Source: CAYRDK01 sp043819345 (GTDB taxonomy: Bacteria; Omnitrophota; Gorgyraeia; Velamenicoccales; Velamenicoccaceae). Taken from it: a stretch of 64,000 nucleotides of DNA. The notes beneath the pieces were generated by a model. The model saw only the letters and a program-made list of their open reading frames with translations. It was not told the origin of the DNA and ran no database searches. Shown piece after piece: positions 44,787 through 53,384 of the stretch. The translations under genes and the position numbers were made by a program. The DNA is taken from the NCBI GenBank assembly GCA_043819345.1, contig JBDREX010000010.1, positions 101,509 through 165,508 on the forward strand, read 5' to 3'. Each line of letters starts with the position of its first letter. Positions within the stretch are counted from its first letter, which is position 1.

Positions 44787-46049
44787 CTACTTCGAACGTT
44801 TTTCCAAATTCAATAAATTCGCAATAATTTTTGACAACTTAACTGAATCGTGCCTGACATGGTCCGTCACGCTCACCAAATCCTCCTCGATGACACCATA
44901 GCCAAAATCCTTAATAACCTGAGAATCAGCTACAACAGGTACAGAGTTTTCAGAGGCATACTTAGTCAACATATTTTCCGGAATCTTTCCAACATTAACA
45001 ATGCAGGCATCTAAAACTTTGGGATCTGTGTGCTCCACTAATTCCTTGATATGATCCGATGCCTTAAAACGATCTGTTTCTCCTGGTTGCGTCATAATAT
45101 TGCACACATAGATTTTTGATACTTCCGAAGCCATAACAGCTTCGCGAATTTCTTTTATAAGAAGATTCGGAATAATGCTGGTATACAAACTCCCCGGCCC
45201 TAAAATAATCAACTCAGCTTCTTCAATAGCCCGAATAACATCATGAGCAGCTGCGGCATCTTGAGGGCGAATAAAGATCTTTTTAATGGGTGAATCTGTA
45301 TGAGGAATCTTTGCTTCCCCCTCAGTCACCCTGCCATCAGCATGCTCGGCCACTAAAACAACTTTTTCAAGTGTTGATGGCAATACCCTACCACGAATGG
45401 ACAGAACTTTACTGGATTCTTTAATCGCTTTTTCAAAATCACCTGTCACTTGTGTCATAGCTGTTAAGAAAAGATTTCCAAAGCTATGGCCACTAAACTC
45501 TGTATCCTTTTTGAACCGATATTGAAAAAGCTCTCGCATCATTGTTTCTTCATTAGCCAAAGCAACCAAGCAATTACGAATATCGCCTGGAGCTACCATA
45601 TCAAATTGCTGACGAAGACGCCCCGAACTACCCCCATCATCTGCTACCGTAACAACAGCGGTAATATTATGCGTATAGTGCTTAATTCCCTGTAATAAAA
45701 CGGACAGCCCTGTCCCGCCTCCAATGGCCAGAATTTTCGGCCCTTGCGCAAGCCGGGACTTCTGATACATGAGATCCACCAAATGCCCCTGCTTAAAAGG
45801 AACAAGAAGTGAAATAACAGATGTCATCATATTCTTAAAACCAAGGGCCACAAGTGAGATACCTAAGATGATGTTCGCGTAGAAAACATATGTCACGACG
45901 GAAGCAAAACTGCCAGAATACCTTATCAAACCACTCACGCCCACCATGATCAAAATAATCCCCAAAAGAGATAAAAACGCCCATCTCTTAAAACGCATCC
46001 CGGGATAAAGCCATTTTAAAAAACTTGAAAATTTATGCTTTTTTTTCAT
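44787..46049 (-). CDS. YvcK/CofD-like gluconeogenesis factor with N-terminal membrane segments
   Basis: The core domain opens with ILAIGGGTGLSVLLQGIKHYTHNITAVVTVADDGGSSGRLR in sense (about residues 105-145) and contains PGDIRNCLVALA and LGPGSLYTSIIPNLLI. These are hallmarks of the YvcK family, which binds UDP-sugars and affects cell shape and carbon use. Two hydrophobic stretches (about 20-45 and 50-75) precede it, so it is probably membrane-bound. The ATG at 46049 is preferred to a TTG at 46070; both overlap ptsN. Placement among PTS genes suggests a link with carbon signalling. Confidence 0.85.
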   Translation of the reverse strand: MKKKHKFSSFLKWLYPGMRFKRWAFLSLLGIILIMVGVSGLIRYSGSFASVVTYVFYANIILGISLVALGFKNMMTSVISLLVPFKQGHLVDLMYQKSRLAQGPKILAIGGGTGLSVLLQGIKHYTHNITAVVTVADDGGSSGRLRQQFDMVAPGDIRNCLVALANEETMMRELFQYRFKKDTEFSGHSFGNLFLTAMTQVTGDFEKAIKESSKVLSIRGRVLPSTLEKVVLVAEHADGRVTEGEAKIPHTDSPIKKIFIRPQDAAAAHDVIRAIEEAELIILGPGSLYTSIIPNLLIKEIREAVMASEVSKIYVCNIMTQPGETDRFKASDHIKELVEHTDPKVLDACIVNVGKIPENMLTKYASENSVPVVADSQVIKDFGYGVIEEDLVSVTDHVRHDSVKLSKIIANLLNLEKRSK

Positions 46050-46503
46050 CTTCGGATTCAATAATGTCAATGATGGTCTGTTTGTCCTTAGCCTGCTTTA
46101 ACATATCCCGAAAATATTTGTCTTTAATGAGTCGTGAAATTCTGGCTAGCGCCTTTAAATGAGGGCCCGCAGAATCCTGCGGAGCAAGAAGCAGAAAAAA
46201 TATATATACAGGCTCTCCATCAAGAGAATCAAAGTCCACCCCTTTTTTTGAAAGGCCAAACGCACCAACAAGCGTTTTAATGCAATCCACTTTAGCGTGG
46301 GGAATGCCCACGTTATGTCCAATAGCCGTTGAGCCTAATGATTCCCGAGCCATCAGTAATTCAACAACCTTCGCTTTATCCTTCTTTTCAACTTTTCCTG
46401 CGGCGATAAGCAATTCTACAAGCTCTTTTATCGCGTCATTTTTATTAACACTTCTTAAATCAACTGTGATCGCGTCACTAGAAAGAAAATCCATAATCTT
46501 CAT
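46033..46503 (-). CDS. ptsN: PTS EIIA domain protein (PtsN-like)
   Basis: The 156-residue protein is an EIIA of the fructose/nitrogen family. The phosphorylated histidine is in IGHNVGIPHAKVD at about residue 65. It stands alone without EIIB or EIIC, as regulatory PtsN does. With HPr and enzyme I nearby, a regulatory phosphorelay rather than sugar import is the likely role. AGGAGG lies about ten bases before the ATG. Confidence 0.88.
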   Translation of the reverse strand: MKIMDFLSSDAITVDLRSVNKNDAIKELVELLIAAGKVEKKDKAKVVELLMARESLGSTAIGHNVGIPHAKVDCIKTLVGAFGLSKKGVDFDSLDGEPVYIFFLLLAPQDSAGPHLKALARISRLIKDKYFRDMLKQAKDKQTIIDIIESEDEKKA

Positions 46504-46601
46504 CAGTTTAACTCCTCCTATTATTTTAAAAATGGATCACTTACAAACATGTCAACCCCCGTTAAACAACAGCATCAACGGCCAGGCTATAGAGATAGGA
46601 T

Positions 46602-46757
46602 ATAAAAGAGCGGGAGGCGGGATTCTTCTTCCCCCGCGGCGACATTCGTCGCCGCTCCTCCAGAACCGGCCGCCCTCGCTTGTCCCAGTGGCGCTCGGGT
46701 CGGCTTCGAATCCTCATAAAACTTCTCTTTATAATAAAAGAGCGGGAGGCGGGATTC
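46602..46757 (-). mobile_element. Small GC-rich insert flanked by 24-bp repeats of the tRNA-Gly 3' end
   Basis: A perfect 24-bp direct repeat occurs at 46602-46625 and 46734-46757. The second copy is the last 17 bases of tRNA-Gly (with discriminator) plus seven bases of flank. Between them lie 108 bases, GC-rich over most of their length, with a GGCGAC/GTCGCC hairpin and a TTCGAATCC T-loop-like word. The duplication starts exactly at T-loop position 57 of the tRNA. The layout resembles attachment sites around a tiny or deleted integrated element. No protein is encoded; translating through it gives only a tRNA artefact frame. Confidence 0.6.
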
Positions 46758-46813
46758 GAACCCGTGACATCAACCTTGGCAAGGTTGCGCTCTACCAACT
46801 GAGCTACTCCCGC
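46741..46813 (-). tRNA. tRNA-Gly(GCC)
   Basis: The minus strand begins GCGGGAGTAGCTC and closes with CTCCCGC plus discriminator T. The anticodon loop reads CTTGCCAAG within an AACC/GGTT stem region, giving anticodon GCC. D- and T-arms are normal (GGGTTCGAATCCC). CCA is not encoded. The 3' end is duplicated downstream. Confidence 0.93.
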
Positions 46814-46904
46814 AAAACTAATTTCCGTATTATGAGAAAACTTAATACGTGTATTCAAGAGATTTTAAAGCTTCCAAAACTTGTTTCTTACAACCATGCA
46901 TTTT

Positions 46905-46988
46905 TGCCGCAGGAGAGACTTGAACTCTCACGTTCTTGCGAACATTAGGTCCTAAGCCTAACGCGTATACCAATTCCGCCACCGCGGC
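46905..46988 (-). tRNA. tRNA-Leu(UAG)
   Basis: The minus strand begins GCCGCGGTGGCGGAATTGG and ends CCTGCGGC plus A. The anticodon stem TTAGG/CCTAA holds the loop CTTAGGA, so the anticodon is TAG. A long variable arm (TGTTCGCAAGAACG) marks a class II tRNA. CCA is not encoded. Confidence 0.92.
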
Positions 46989-47007
46989 GCAAAGACTTTT
47001 TCTACAT

Positions 47008-47157
47008 CTAGGCTTGATTGAGTGGATACATACCACTCACCTCATCAACATCAAAGACCTGGCATCCGTTTTTAAAACAGCCAAAAATACCTGATATACA
47101 AATACTCGCCTTTATTTCTACACTTTTTTTAGACGCGCAGAAATTATTCTTTTGCAT
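47008..47157 (-). CDS. Possible 49-residue cysteine-containing small protein
   Basis: In the spacer between two tRNA genes an ATG frame with AAGG six bases upstream encodes 49 residues (MQKNNFCASKKSVEIKAS...), with cysteines in FCAS, SICIS, FGCF and NGC. I recognise no family. Its last codons overlap a GAGTGG/CCACTC hairpin. Chance open frames of this size are common, so the call is weak. The rest of the 47037-47270 spacer shows nothing else. Confidence 0.3.
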   Translation of the reverse strand: MQKNNFCASKKSVEIKASICISGIFGCFKNGCQVFDVDEVSGMYPLNQA

Positions 47158-47270
47158 ATTATGCCTTACCCTTTTTGCCGATAATTCTCAGATAAAGGGC
47201 AGACGAGCTTATTATTTTTGGTTTTTCAGGACCTATGCAATTAGCTTTCTTGCATAAGTCCTATTGAAAT

Positions 47271-47346
47271 TGGTGAGCCGCCCGAGGCTCGAACTCGGCA
47301 CACCCGCCTTAAAAGGGCGGTGCTCTACCTAATGAGCTAGCGGCCC
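47271..47346 (-). tRNA. tRNA-Lys(UUU)
   Basis: The minus strand begins GGGCCGCTAGCTC and ends GCGGCTCACCA. The anticodon arm CCGCC-CTTTTAA-GGCGG gives anticodon TTT. The T-arm is CCGAGTTCGAGCCTCGG. Unlike the other three tRNA genes in the window, this one encodes its CCA end. Confidence 0.94.
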
Positions 47347-47398
47347 AAAAAAAATAATTCTTTCCCTACTATGATGTATCTGTCAAATATCAAAACAA

Positions 47399-47959
47399 CT
47401 AAAACTCGCCAAGCTCTTTTTCTTTTTCTTGCAAAAGCCTGTCTAATTCGCCAATAAATCTATCTGTAATTTTCTGAACCTGTTCCTGACCTTTAAAACG
47501 ATCATCCTCAGAAATTACTTTATCCGCTTCTAATTTTTTAATCGCATCATTGGCATCTCTTCTAATCGTACGAAACGACACCCTGCCATCTTCGGCCATT
47601 GTCTTTACAACTTTCTTAAGCTCTTCGCGACGTTCTTTTGTCAACTGAGGAAACTGCAATCGGATAACTTTGCCATCGTTATTTGGAACAATCCCTAAGC
47701 TTGAAGCTTGAATTGTTTTTTCAATCTCAGGAATAACAGACACATCCCATGGCTGAATAACAACAAGCCGCGCATCCGGCACAGAAATTGAAGCCAAAGA
47801 CTTAATTAAGGTCGGTGTTCCAAAATAATCAACATGTAAGCCTTCTACCAAATGAGGTGTGGCTCTTCCTGTCCTGATTTCAGAGAAATTTCGCCGGGCA
47901 GCTTCTTCAGCTTTCTTCATTTTGCCTTCTGTTTCATGCACTATATCTCTTAAGCTCAT
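47399..47959 (-). CDS. frr: Ribosome recycling factor
   Basis: RRF splits post-termination ribosomes with EF-G. The three-helix bundle with RTGRATPHLVEGLHVDYFGT and the DGRVSFRTIRRDANDAIKKLE segment identify it. About 186 residues is standard. GGGGG precedes the ATG at 47959 (MSLRDIVHETE); an upstream TTG frame adds eight residues and is rejected. It ends the canonical rpsB-tsf-pyrH-frr group. Confidence 0.96.
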   Translation of the reverse strand: MSLRDIVHETEGKMKKAEEAARRNFSEIRTGRATPHLVEGLHVDYFGTPTLIKSLASISVPDARLVVIQPWDVSVIPEIEKTIQASSLGIVPNNDGKVIRLQFPQLTKERREELKKVVKTMAEDGRVSFRTIRRDANDAIKKLEADKVISEDDRFKGQEQVQKITDRFIGELDRLLQEKEKELGEF

Positions 47960-48088
47960 ACCAACCCCCTTTAATAAAATCAAAGCGCCAAACCCTCAAT
48001 ACAACATAGTAAAAACTCTAATCCCAGCTCTTTGACACTCAAAACCTTTATATCCCTGGAATACTGCCTTTTACCTGCAAAACCAATC

Positions 48089-48811
48089 CTAGGATTTAAT
48101 AACCGTACCTAAGGGTTCCCCCATGATAATCTTTTTTATGTTGCCGTCTCTTTTTACATCAAAAATCACGATGGGTAACTGATTATCCATGCAAAGGCTT
48201 ATAGCTGTCGCATCCATAACCTTAAGCCTTTTTTTCAAAACATCAATGTATTTCAATACTAAAAACTTTTTCGCTCCCTTATCCTTCATCGGATCTCTAT
48301 CATAAACTCCGTCAACTTTAGTCGCTTTTAAAATCACATCAGCATCAATTTCCATAGCCCTCAAAGCAGCTGCTGTATCAGTTGTAAAATAAGGATTCCC
48401 TGTGCCAGCAACAAAAATAACAATCCGGCCCATTTCTAGATGCCTGATAGCCCTTCTGCGGATATAAGGCTCTGCAATCTGATGCATTTCAATCGCCGTC
48501 ATAACACGCGTCTGGATACCTTTTTTTTCTATCGCATCCTGCAAGGCTAACCCATTTATAACCGTTGCCAACATGCCCATATAATCGCCAACCGTGCGCT
48601 CAATTTTAAAAGAACGTGTCCCTGCCTGGCCACGAAAAATATTACCCCCGCCCAAAACTAAAGCTATCTGCACCCCTGAACGATGAACTTCTAAAATCTG
48701 AGATGCCAAAGAAGATAATATTAATGAATCAATGCCATGAGCCTGCTGCCCTTGCAAAGCTTCTCCACTCAACTTCAAAACAACGCGCTTATAAACAGGT
48801 TTATTTTTCAT
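48089..48811 (-). CDS. pyrH: UMP kinase
   Basis: The enzyme phosphorylates UMP to UDP. The amino-acid-kinase fold motifs VVLKLSGEALQG, LVLGGGNIFRG, DYMGMLATVINGLALQ, GTGNPYFTTDTAAALRA and KATKVDGVYDRDP are complete. The start MKNKPVYKRVV at 48811 overlaps the tsf stop by 11 bases, with GGTGAAG upstream; longer frames run inside tsf. About 240 residues is the usual length. Confidence 0.96.
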   Translation of the reverse strand: MKNKPVYKRVVLKLSGEALQGQQAHGIDSLILSSLASQILEVHRSGVQIALVLGGGNIFRGQAGTRSFKIERTVGDYMGMLATVINGLALQDAIEKKGIQTRVMTAIEMHQIAEPYIRRRAIRHLEMGRIVIFVAGTGNPYFTTDTAAALRAMEIDADVILKATKVDGVYDRDPMKDKGAKKFLVLKYIDVLKKRLKVMDATAISLCMDNQLPIVIFDVKRDGNIKKIIMGEPLGTVIKS

Positions 48812-49343
48812 CTTCACCAAGCTTGAAACGGCAAAACCTTCTGACAACAATATTTTCACCAATTCTAGCAATAAGATTATTTAAATAATCTTGAATAGTC
48901 ATTTTAGCATCCTTAACAAACGGCTGACTAAGCAAACAATTCGCTTTAAAATAATCCGCCTTCTCCCGTTCGTCCAATTGGCTAATATCATCCTTAGGAA
49001 CATCTTCCTTTGTCACATACTTTGGTTCTGTCGCGGCAATCTGCATAGCAACATCTTTCGAAAAACGGATAAATTCATCATTTTTAGCAACAAAATCAGT
49101 TTCGCTGTTAACTTCAACCAAAACACCAATTTTGTTCCCTAAATGAATATAAGCTTCCACGCGGCCCTGATTAGCAGCTCTGCCTGCTCTCTTAGCGGCA
49201 ACTTCCAGCCCCTTCTTCTTTAAAATCTCATTTGCCAATTTTAAATCTCCATTAGCCTCTTCTAAAGCTTGCTTACAATCTGAAATAGAAGCTAACGTCA
49301 TTTCTCTCAACTGCTTAATTGTTTCAATTGGAATTGTCATCAT
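48801..49343 (-). CDS. tsf: Elongation factor Ts (short form)
   Basis: EF-Ts recharges EF-Tu with GTP. IKQLREMTLASISDCKQALEEANGDL is the N-terminal UBA-like domain and VLVEVNSETDFVAKNDEF the EF-Tu contact motif with the TDFV core. At 180 residues it is much shorter than the 283 of E. coli and close to Thermus-type EF-Ts, with a single core subdomain. AGGGGAG stands five bases before the chosen ATG. Confidence 0.94.
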   Translation of the reverse strand: MMTIPIETIKQLREMTLASISDCKQALEEANGDLKLANEILKKKGLEVAAKRAGRAANQGRVEAYIHLGNKIGVLVEVNSETDFVAKNDEFIRFSKDVAMQIAATEPKYVTKEDVPKDDISQLDEREKADYFKANCLLSQPFVKDAKMTIQDYLNNLIARIGENIVVRRFCRFKLGEDEK

Positions 49344-49529
49344 TTCCACTCCCCTGAATTTAAACCAAATACACACTTTCCGGCTCTTGCAAACCGAAAA
49401 CTGCTAAACATATCTGCTTTTACGTTTTAGTACCGTCATTTTATAACACTACGGCACTTTTTTATTTTTTGATTCACTTTTACCCTGGTGCTCTCAATCT
49501 TACAGGCACTTCAAGACACACCCACCTAC

Positions 49530-50354
49530 CTATTCCTTTTCTTCCGGCGTATTTTCATCAGCAGAAAGATCGCTATCCGGAACGATAATTGGCTCCTGAA
49601 CATTCTGAACCGATTCTTCCTTTTTCTCTGCATCCTCCTGCGCTTCCTGAGCAACAGCCTTCACTTCATCATAACGCTTTCTGCCGTCTAAAATACTATC
49701 GGCAATATAAGACGTTATCAACTTCACAGATTTTATAGCATCATCATTACCCGGAACCGGATAGGTAATTAAATCAGGATCACAATTTGTATCAATTAAA
49801 GCGACAACTGGAATATTAAGCCGTTTTGCTTCTAAAACAGCTGTCTCCTCTTTTTTAGAATCAACCACAAAAATAGCTCCCGGGAGGCGATCCATTTCAA
49901 CAACGCCCGCAAGATTCTTAATCAGCTTATCTCTTTCTTTGCTTAAAGAGGCGATTTCTTTCTTGGTTAAACTCTCAAAAATACCATCTTTTTCCATCTG
50001 TCTGATTTCTTTAAAACGATTAATGCTCTTTTTTACAGTCTGAAAGTTCGTTAACAATCCCCCTAACCAACGGTGATTGACATAAAAAGCTCCGCAACGC
50101 TTCGCCTCTTCTTCGATAACTTCCTGAGCCTGTTTTTTCGTTCCAACAAAAAGAATCGATTTGCCCTGCGCGGCAATTTCAGAAATAAAAACCCTGGCTT
50201 CATTTAAAAATTTCTGGGTCTTTTCCAAATCAACGATATAAATACCGCTCTTCTCCCCAAAGATAAAATGCTTCATCTTCGGATTCCATCTCTTCGTTTG
50301 GTGCCCAAAATGAACCCCGGCTTCTAGTAGTTTTTTAATTAATTCGGTAGTCAA
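49530..50354 (-). CDS. rpsB: 30S ribosomal protein S2
   Basis: The signature LLEAGVHFGHQTKRWNPKMKHFIFG is at the N-terminus, and PGAIFVVDSKKEETAVLEAKRLNIPVVALIDTNCDP follows. The 274-residue chain ends in an acidic, low-complexity extension (AEKKEESVQNVQEP...). Translation appears to begin at TTG, with AAGGAG ten bases upstream. The following tsf gene and spacing match the conserved gene order. Confidence 0.96.
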   Translation of the reverse strand: MTTELIKKLLEAGVHFGHQTKRWNPKMKHFIFGEKSGIYIVDLEKTQKFLNEARVFISEIAAQGKSILFVGTKKQAQEVIEEEAKRCGAFYVNHRWLGGLLTNFQTVKKSINRFKEIRQMEKDGIFESLTKKEIASLSKERDKLIKNLAGVVEMDRLPGAIFVVDSKKEETAVLEAKRLNIPVVALIDTNCDPDLITYPVPGNDDAIKSVKLITSYIADSILDGRKRYDEVKAVAQEAQEDAEKKEESVQNVQEPIIVPDSDLSADENTPEEKE

Positions 50355-50447
50355 GATACACTTTCTCCTTTCTGCGCTTCTTTATATAAGGCTAATTTTA
50401 ATCTACGAAATAGCGTCTTCGTGCTATTATGTTCAATTTAAACCCAT

Positions 50448-50477
50448 ATAATATAACACAATCTATTTTATTTTCAA
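50448..50477 (-). promoter_or_regulatory. Candidate promoter of rpsB
   Basis: On the minus strand TTGAAA, an 18-base spacer and TATTAT lie about 95 bases before rpsB. The leader holds an AATAGC/GCTATT hairpin (50409-50428), which could be a site for S2 feedback control. Confidence 0.45.
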
Positions 50478-50486
50478 ACAAAAATT

Positions 50487-52298
50487 TTACATATGAAACT
50501 GCATGTCATACAAGCGCTTATAAAGCCCTGATCCAGCTAATAGTTCCTCATGCGAGCCTTGCTCCGCGATACGGCCTTCATGGACAACAATAATTCTGGA
50601 AGCATGTTTTATGGTTGAAAGCCGATGAGCGATAACAAGGACCGTTCTTCCTTGCATAAGCGTATTCAATGCCTCCTGTACAAGTTTTTCGGACTGCGTA
50701 TCAAGCGCGGATGTAGCCTCATCCAGAATTAAAAGCGGCGGATTCTTCAAAATAGCCCTGGCGATGGCCAGCCTCTGACGCTCCCCTCCAGACAATTTAA
50801 CCCCCCTATCACCTATAAATGTATTATATCCTTGTGGTAAATTTAAGATAAAATCATGCGCAAAAGCTTTTTTAGCGGCATCAACAATCTCATCATAATT
50901 AGCACCTCTTGCACCATAAGCGATATTATCAGAAACGGTATCATTAAACAGAATCGTCTCCTGTGTCACCATGCCAATCTGTTGACGCAAAGACTTCACA
51001 TTCAAAGACCGGATATCCCGGCCATCAATAAGAACTGTGCCTTTTTGAGGGTCATAAAAACGCGGCACCAAATCCACAAGCGTGCTCTTGCCCGCACCAC
51101 TCGGACCGACAATGGCCAAAACCTCTCCCTTGCGGCAGTGTAGATTTACCCCCTTAAGAACCTCTGTGTCTTCATACTTAAACCAGACGTCCCTCATTTC
51201 GATGCCTTCACGAACCCCTGTTAAATGCCAGCTCGCCGGATCATCCTGAATCTTTGGCTGTGTATTTAAAACATCGTAAATCCTGCTAGAAGCCGCAAAC
51301 GCCTTTTGCATAATTGAATTCACACTGCTAAGTTTCTTAAATGGGCGGATCATCATCATAACAGAACCTAAAAATAAACCAAAGACGCCGAAAGACAAAA
51401 CACCATCTATTACCTGTTTGCCAATAACCAACAAAATAATGACGCCGCCAACAACACCTATGCACTCTGTGGCCGGTCCTAACGCGAGCGTCCTTCTGAT
51501 AGACTTCATGTTCAGTTTATAAAAATCCTGGCTCTGTCTCTTAAACTTCTCTATCTCATAGGGTTCCGCGCAAAATGCCCGCACAACCCTAACGCCAGAA
51601 ATAGTTTCAACGAGTAAAGAATTTATGTCTGCCATTTTCTCCTGTGTTGCTTTACTGATCTTACGCAATTTCTTACCAACCAGGATAATGGGAACAGCAA
51701 TAAAAGGAATCATAACCAAAGCAATAAAAGCCAGCTTTAAATAGAGAAAAATGATAAATAAAGAAAAGAGAAAAATCTGAAGACTCTGATAGATCAAATC
51801 TGTAAAGGCATACGAGACAGCGTTTTCCACCATCATAACATCATTCGTAATCCTTGAAATCAACTCTCCGCTACGCTTGCTGGAAAAATAGTTTAAATCC
51901 AGAGACTGGAACTTTTCATAAAGCTGGCCGCGAATATCACGCATAACCCTCTGGCCAACATCCGACATAAAACTTCCTTGTAAAAAAGTAAAAAGGCCCT
52001 TCAGGAAAAACATAGGAACAAGAATAGCTGCCATAATGTGCAACAACTTAAGGCGGGGCATCGCATTAATCTTATCTAAAAAATTCTGAGCAAAAACAGG
52101 CAGCGCAACAGGCACAACAATCTGGCCATTGGACAGTATCTTATCAGAAAATGGAACAATCATGCTCAAAGAAAACCCATCAAAAATCGTGGATATGACC
52201 ATACAAACGACGCCGAACCCCAAAATCCTTATATGAGGGCGGGTAAACTGAAACAAATCTCGGTAATCCTGAAACAAAAACCCTTTTTTCTTAAACAC
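50487..52298 (-). CDS. msbA: Lipid A export permease/ATP-binding protein MsbA
   Basis: This half-size ABC exporter flips lipid A-core across the inner membrane. Six membrane segments occupy residues to about 330, followed by the ATPase domain with GPSGAGKSTLVDLVPRFYDP, LSGGERQRLAIARAIL and LLILDEATSALD. The length of 603 residues is typical. Translation begins with GTG after AAAGGAA. MsbA is favoured over a generic exporter because lipid A genes surround it, but related lipid or drug flippases look alike. Confidence 0.85.
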   Translation of the reverse strand: MFKKKGFLFQDYRDLFQFTRPHIRILGFGVVCMVISTIFDGFSLSMIVPFSDKILSNGQIVVPVALPVFAQNFLDKINAMPRLKLLHIMAAILVPMFFLKGLFTFLQGSFMSDVGQRVMRDIRGQLYEKFQSLDLNYFSSKRSGELISRITNDVMMVENAVSYAFTDLIYQSLQIFLFSLFIIFLYLKLAFIALVMIPFIAVPIILVGKKLRKISKATQEKMADINSLLVETISGVRVVRAFCAEPYEIEKFKRQSQDFYKLNMKSIRRTLALGPATECIGVVGGVIILLVIGKQVIDGVLSFGVFGLFLGSVMMMIRPFKKLSSVNSIMQKAFAASSRIYDVLNTQPKIQDDPASWHLTGVREGIEMRDVWFKYEDTEVLKGVNLHCRKGEVLAIVGPSGAGKSTLVDLVPRFYDPQKGTVLIDGRDIRSLNVKSLRQQIGMVTQETILFNDTVSDNIAYGARGANYDEIVDAAKKAFAHDFILNLPQGYNTFIGDRGVKLSGGERQRLAIARAILKNPPLLILDEATSALDTQSEKLVQEALNTLMQGRTVLVIAHRLSTIKHASRIIVVHEGRIAEQGSHEELLAGSGLYKRLYDMQFHM

Positions 52299-52322
52299 AA
52301 AAGTTCCTTTAACTGTTTAATT

Positions 52323-52351
52323 TATATACTTTCGCCCAATCATGACATCAA
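52323..52351 (-). promoter_or_regulatory. Leftward promoter for msbA
   Basis: On the minus strand TTGATG, a 17-base spacer and TATATA predict transcription from about 52316. A TTCGCCC/GGGCGAA inverted repeat lies across the spacer and upstream region and could be an operator. Confidence 0.6.
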
Positions 52352-52387
52352 AACGGGCGAATTAGGATTTTTATCCTATCACACTTA

Positions 52388-52416
52388 TTGACATACCACA
52401 AGATATTTGTTATGAT
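52388..52416 (+). promoter_or_regulatory. Rightward consensus promoter for the oxidoreductase-lpxB unit
   Basis: A perfect TTGACA, a 17-base spacer and TATGAT occur on the plus strand, predicting a start near 52423. This rules out the TTG at 52416 as a translation start and leaves the ATG at 52458. Confidence 0.8.
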
Positions 52417-52457
52417 TGCAAAACACACCTCAACAAAACAAAAAAAAAGCAAAAAAA

Positions 52458-53384
52458 ATGATAAAACAACTCAAAGTAGGCGTCATCGGAGCGGGAAAAT
52501 TAGGAACTATCCACGCAAAAATTTACGCGCAGGCTGAAGGAATCGCCTTCATAGGAGTATGCGACCTGGATAAAAATAAGGCGCAAAACTGCGCTGATCT
52601 CTACAAAACCACCCCCTTCCAGGATTATAAAGACCTTGTTGCGCAAACAGACCTGCTAAGCATAGCCACACCAACAAATACACACTTTGAAATAGCAAAA
52701 TACGCCATCACTCACAAAAAACACGTCCTGGTTGAAAAACCCATTACCCAGGACCTTCAACAAGCCAGAAACCTTATTACCCTGGCCAAAAAACACCGCG
52801 TAACCCTTCAAGTGGGCCATATCGAGAGATTTAATTCCGCCTTCATTGCGACACAAAAAATGGCCGTCAACCCTCTCTTTATCGAATGCCACCGATTAAG
52901 CCCATTCCCGCATCGGTCTTTAGACATCGGGATCGTTTTTGACCTGATGATTCACGATATTGATATTGTTCTTGGGCTGGTCCATTCAAAAATCAAACGC
53001 ATTGACGCGGTGGGAGTCAGCGTTTTAACACCTTTTGAAGATATCGCTAATGTCCGCTTAAGTTTCCAAAATGGCTGTACAGCCAATTTAACAGCATCAC
53101 GCATTTCTCAAGAATCTTTACGAAAAATTCGCATTTTTCTAAAAGATACCTATATTTCTCTGGATTACCAGGCACAAGAAGCTTTTGCTTATAAAAAAGA
53201 AGAGAATTCTATTGTCAAAACACCTATACCCATTGAAAAAGAAGAGCCCATCAAAAAAGAGATTGAATCTTTCATTGACTGCGTTCGCCATAACAAAAAA
53301 CCCGTCGTTTCAGGCGTTGAAGCCTTCCAAGCTTTAAAAGTTGCCACAAAAATTAGAGATATTATATGGAAAAGAAAATCCTGA
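52458..53384 (+). CDS. Gfo/Idh/MocA-family oxidoreductase next to lpxB (GnnA-like)
   Basis: The NAD(P)-binding fold starts VGVIGAGKLGTIHAKIYAQ. The family motif HVLVEKPITQD with the catalytic lysine and FDLMIHDIDIVLG with the conserved histidine follow. In several bacteria a member of this family beside lpxA or lpxB (GnnA) oxidises UDP-GlcNAc at C3 so that GnnB can make the diamino sugar of amide-linked lipid A. That role is inferred from context here; no gnnB transaminase lies in the window. The 5' leader is A-rich without a Shine-Dalgarno sequence. It overlaps lpxB by 19 bases. Confidence 0.8.
   Translation: MIKQLKVGVIGAGKLGTIHAKIYAQAEGIAFIGVCDLDKNKAQNCADLYKTTPFQDYKDLVAQTDLLSIATPTNTHFEIAKYAITHKKHVLVEKPITQDLQQARNLITLAKKHRVTLQVGHIERFNSAFIATQKMAVNPLFIECHRLSPFPHRSLDIGIVFDLMIHDIDIVLGLVHSKIKRIDAVGVSVLTPFEDIANVRLSFQNGCTANLTASRISQESLRKIRIFLKDTYISLDYQAQEAFAYKKEENSIVKTPIPIEKEEPIKKEIESFIDCVRHNKKPVVSGVEAFQALKVATKIRDIIWKRKS

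Noticed and set aside
46562..46858. Minus-strand frame of 98 codons covering tRNA-Gly and its repeat
   Set aside because: Its sequence (AQLVERNLAKVDVTGSNPASRSF) is the usual mistranslation of a tRNA gene; the rest reads through the non-coding insert.
46280..46948. Plus-strand frame of 222 codons
   Set aside because: It runs antisense to ptsN, across the insert and two tRNA genes; codon content is that of a shadow frame.
52416..52457. Upstream TTG start for the oxidoreductase gene
   Set aside because: The TTG lies within the promoter -10 region, before the predicted start of transcription.
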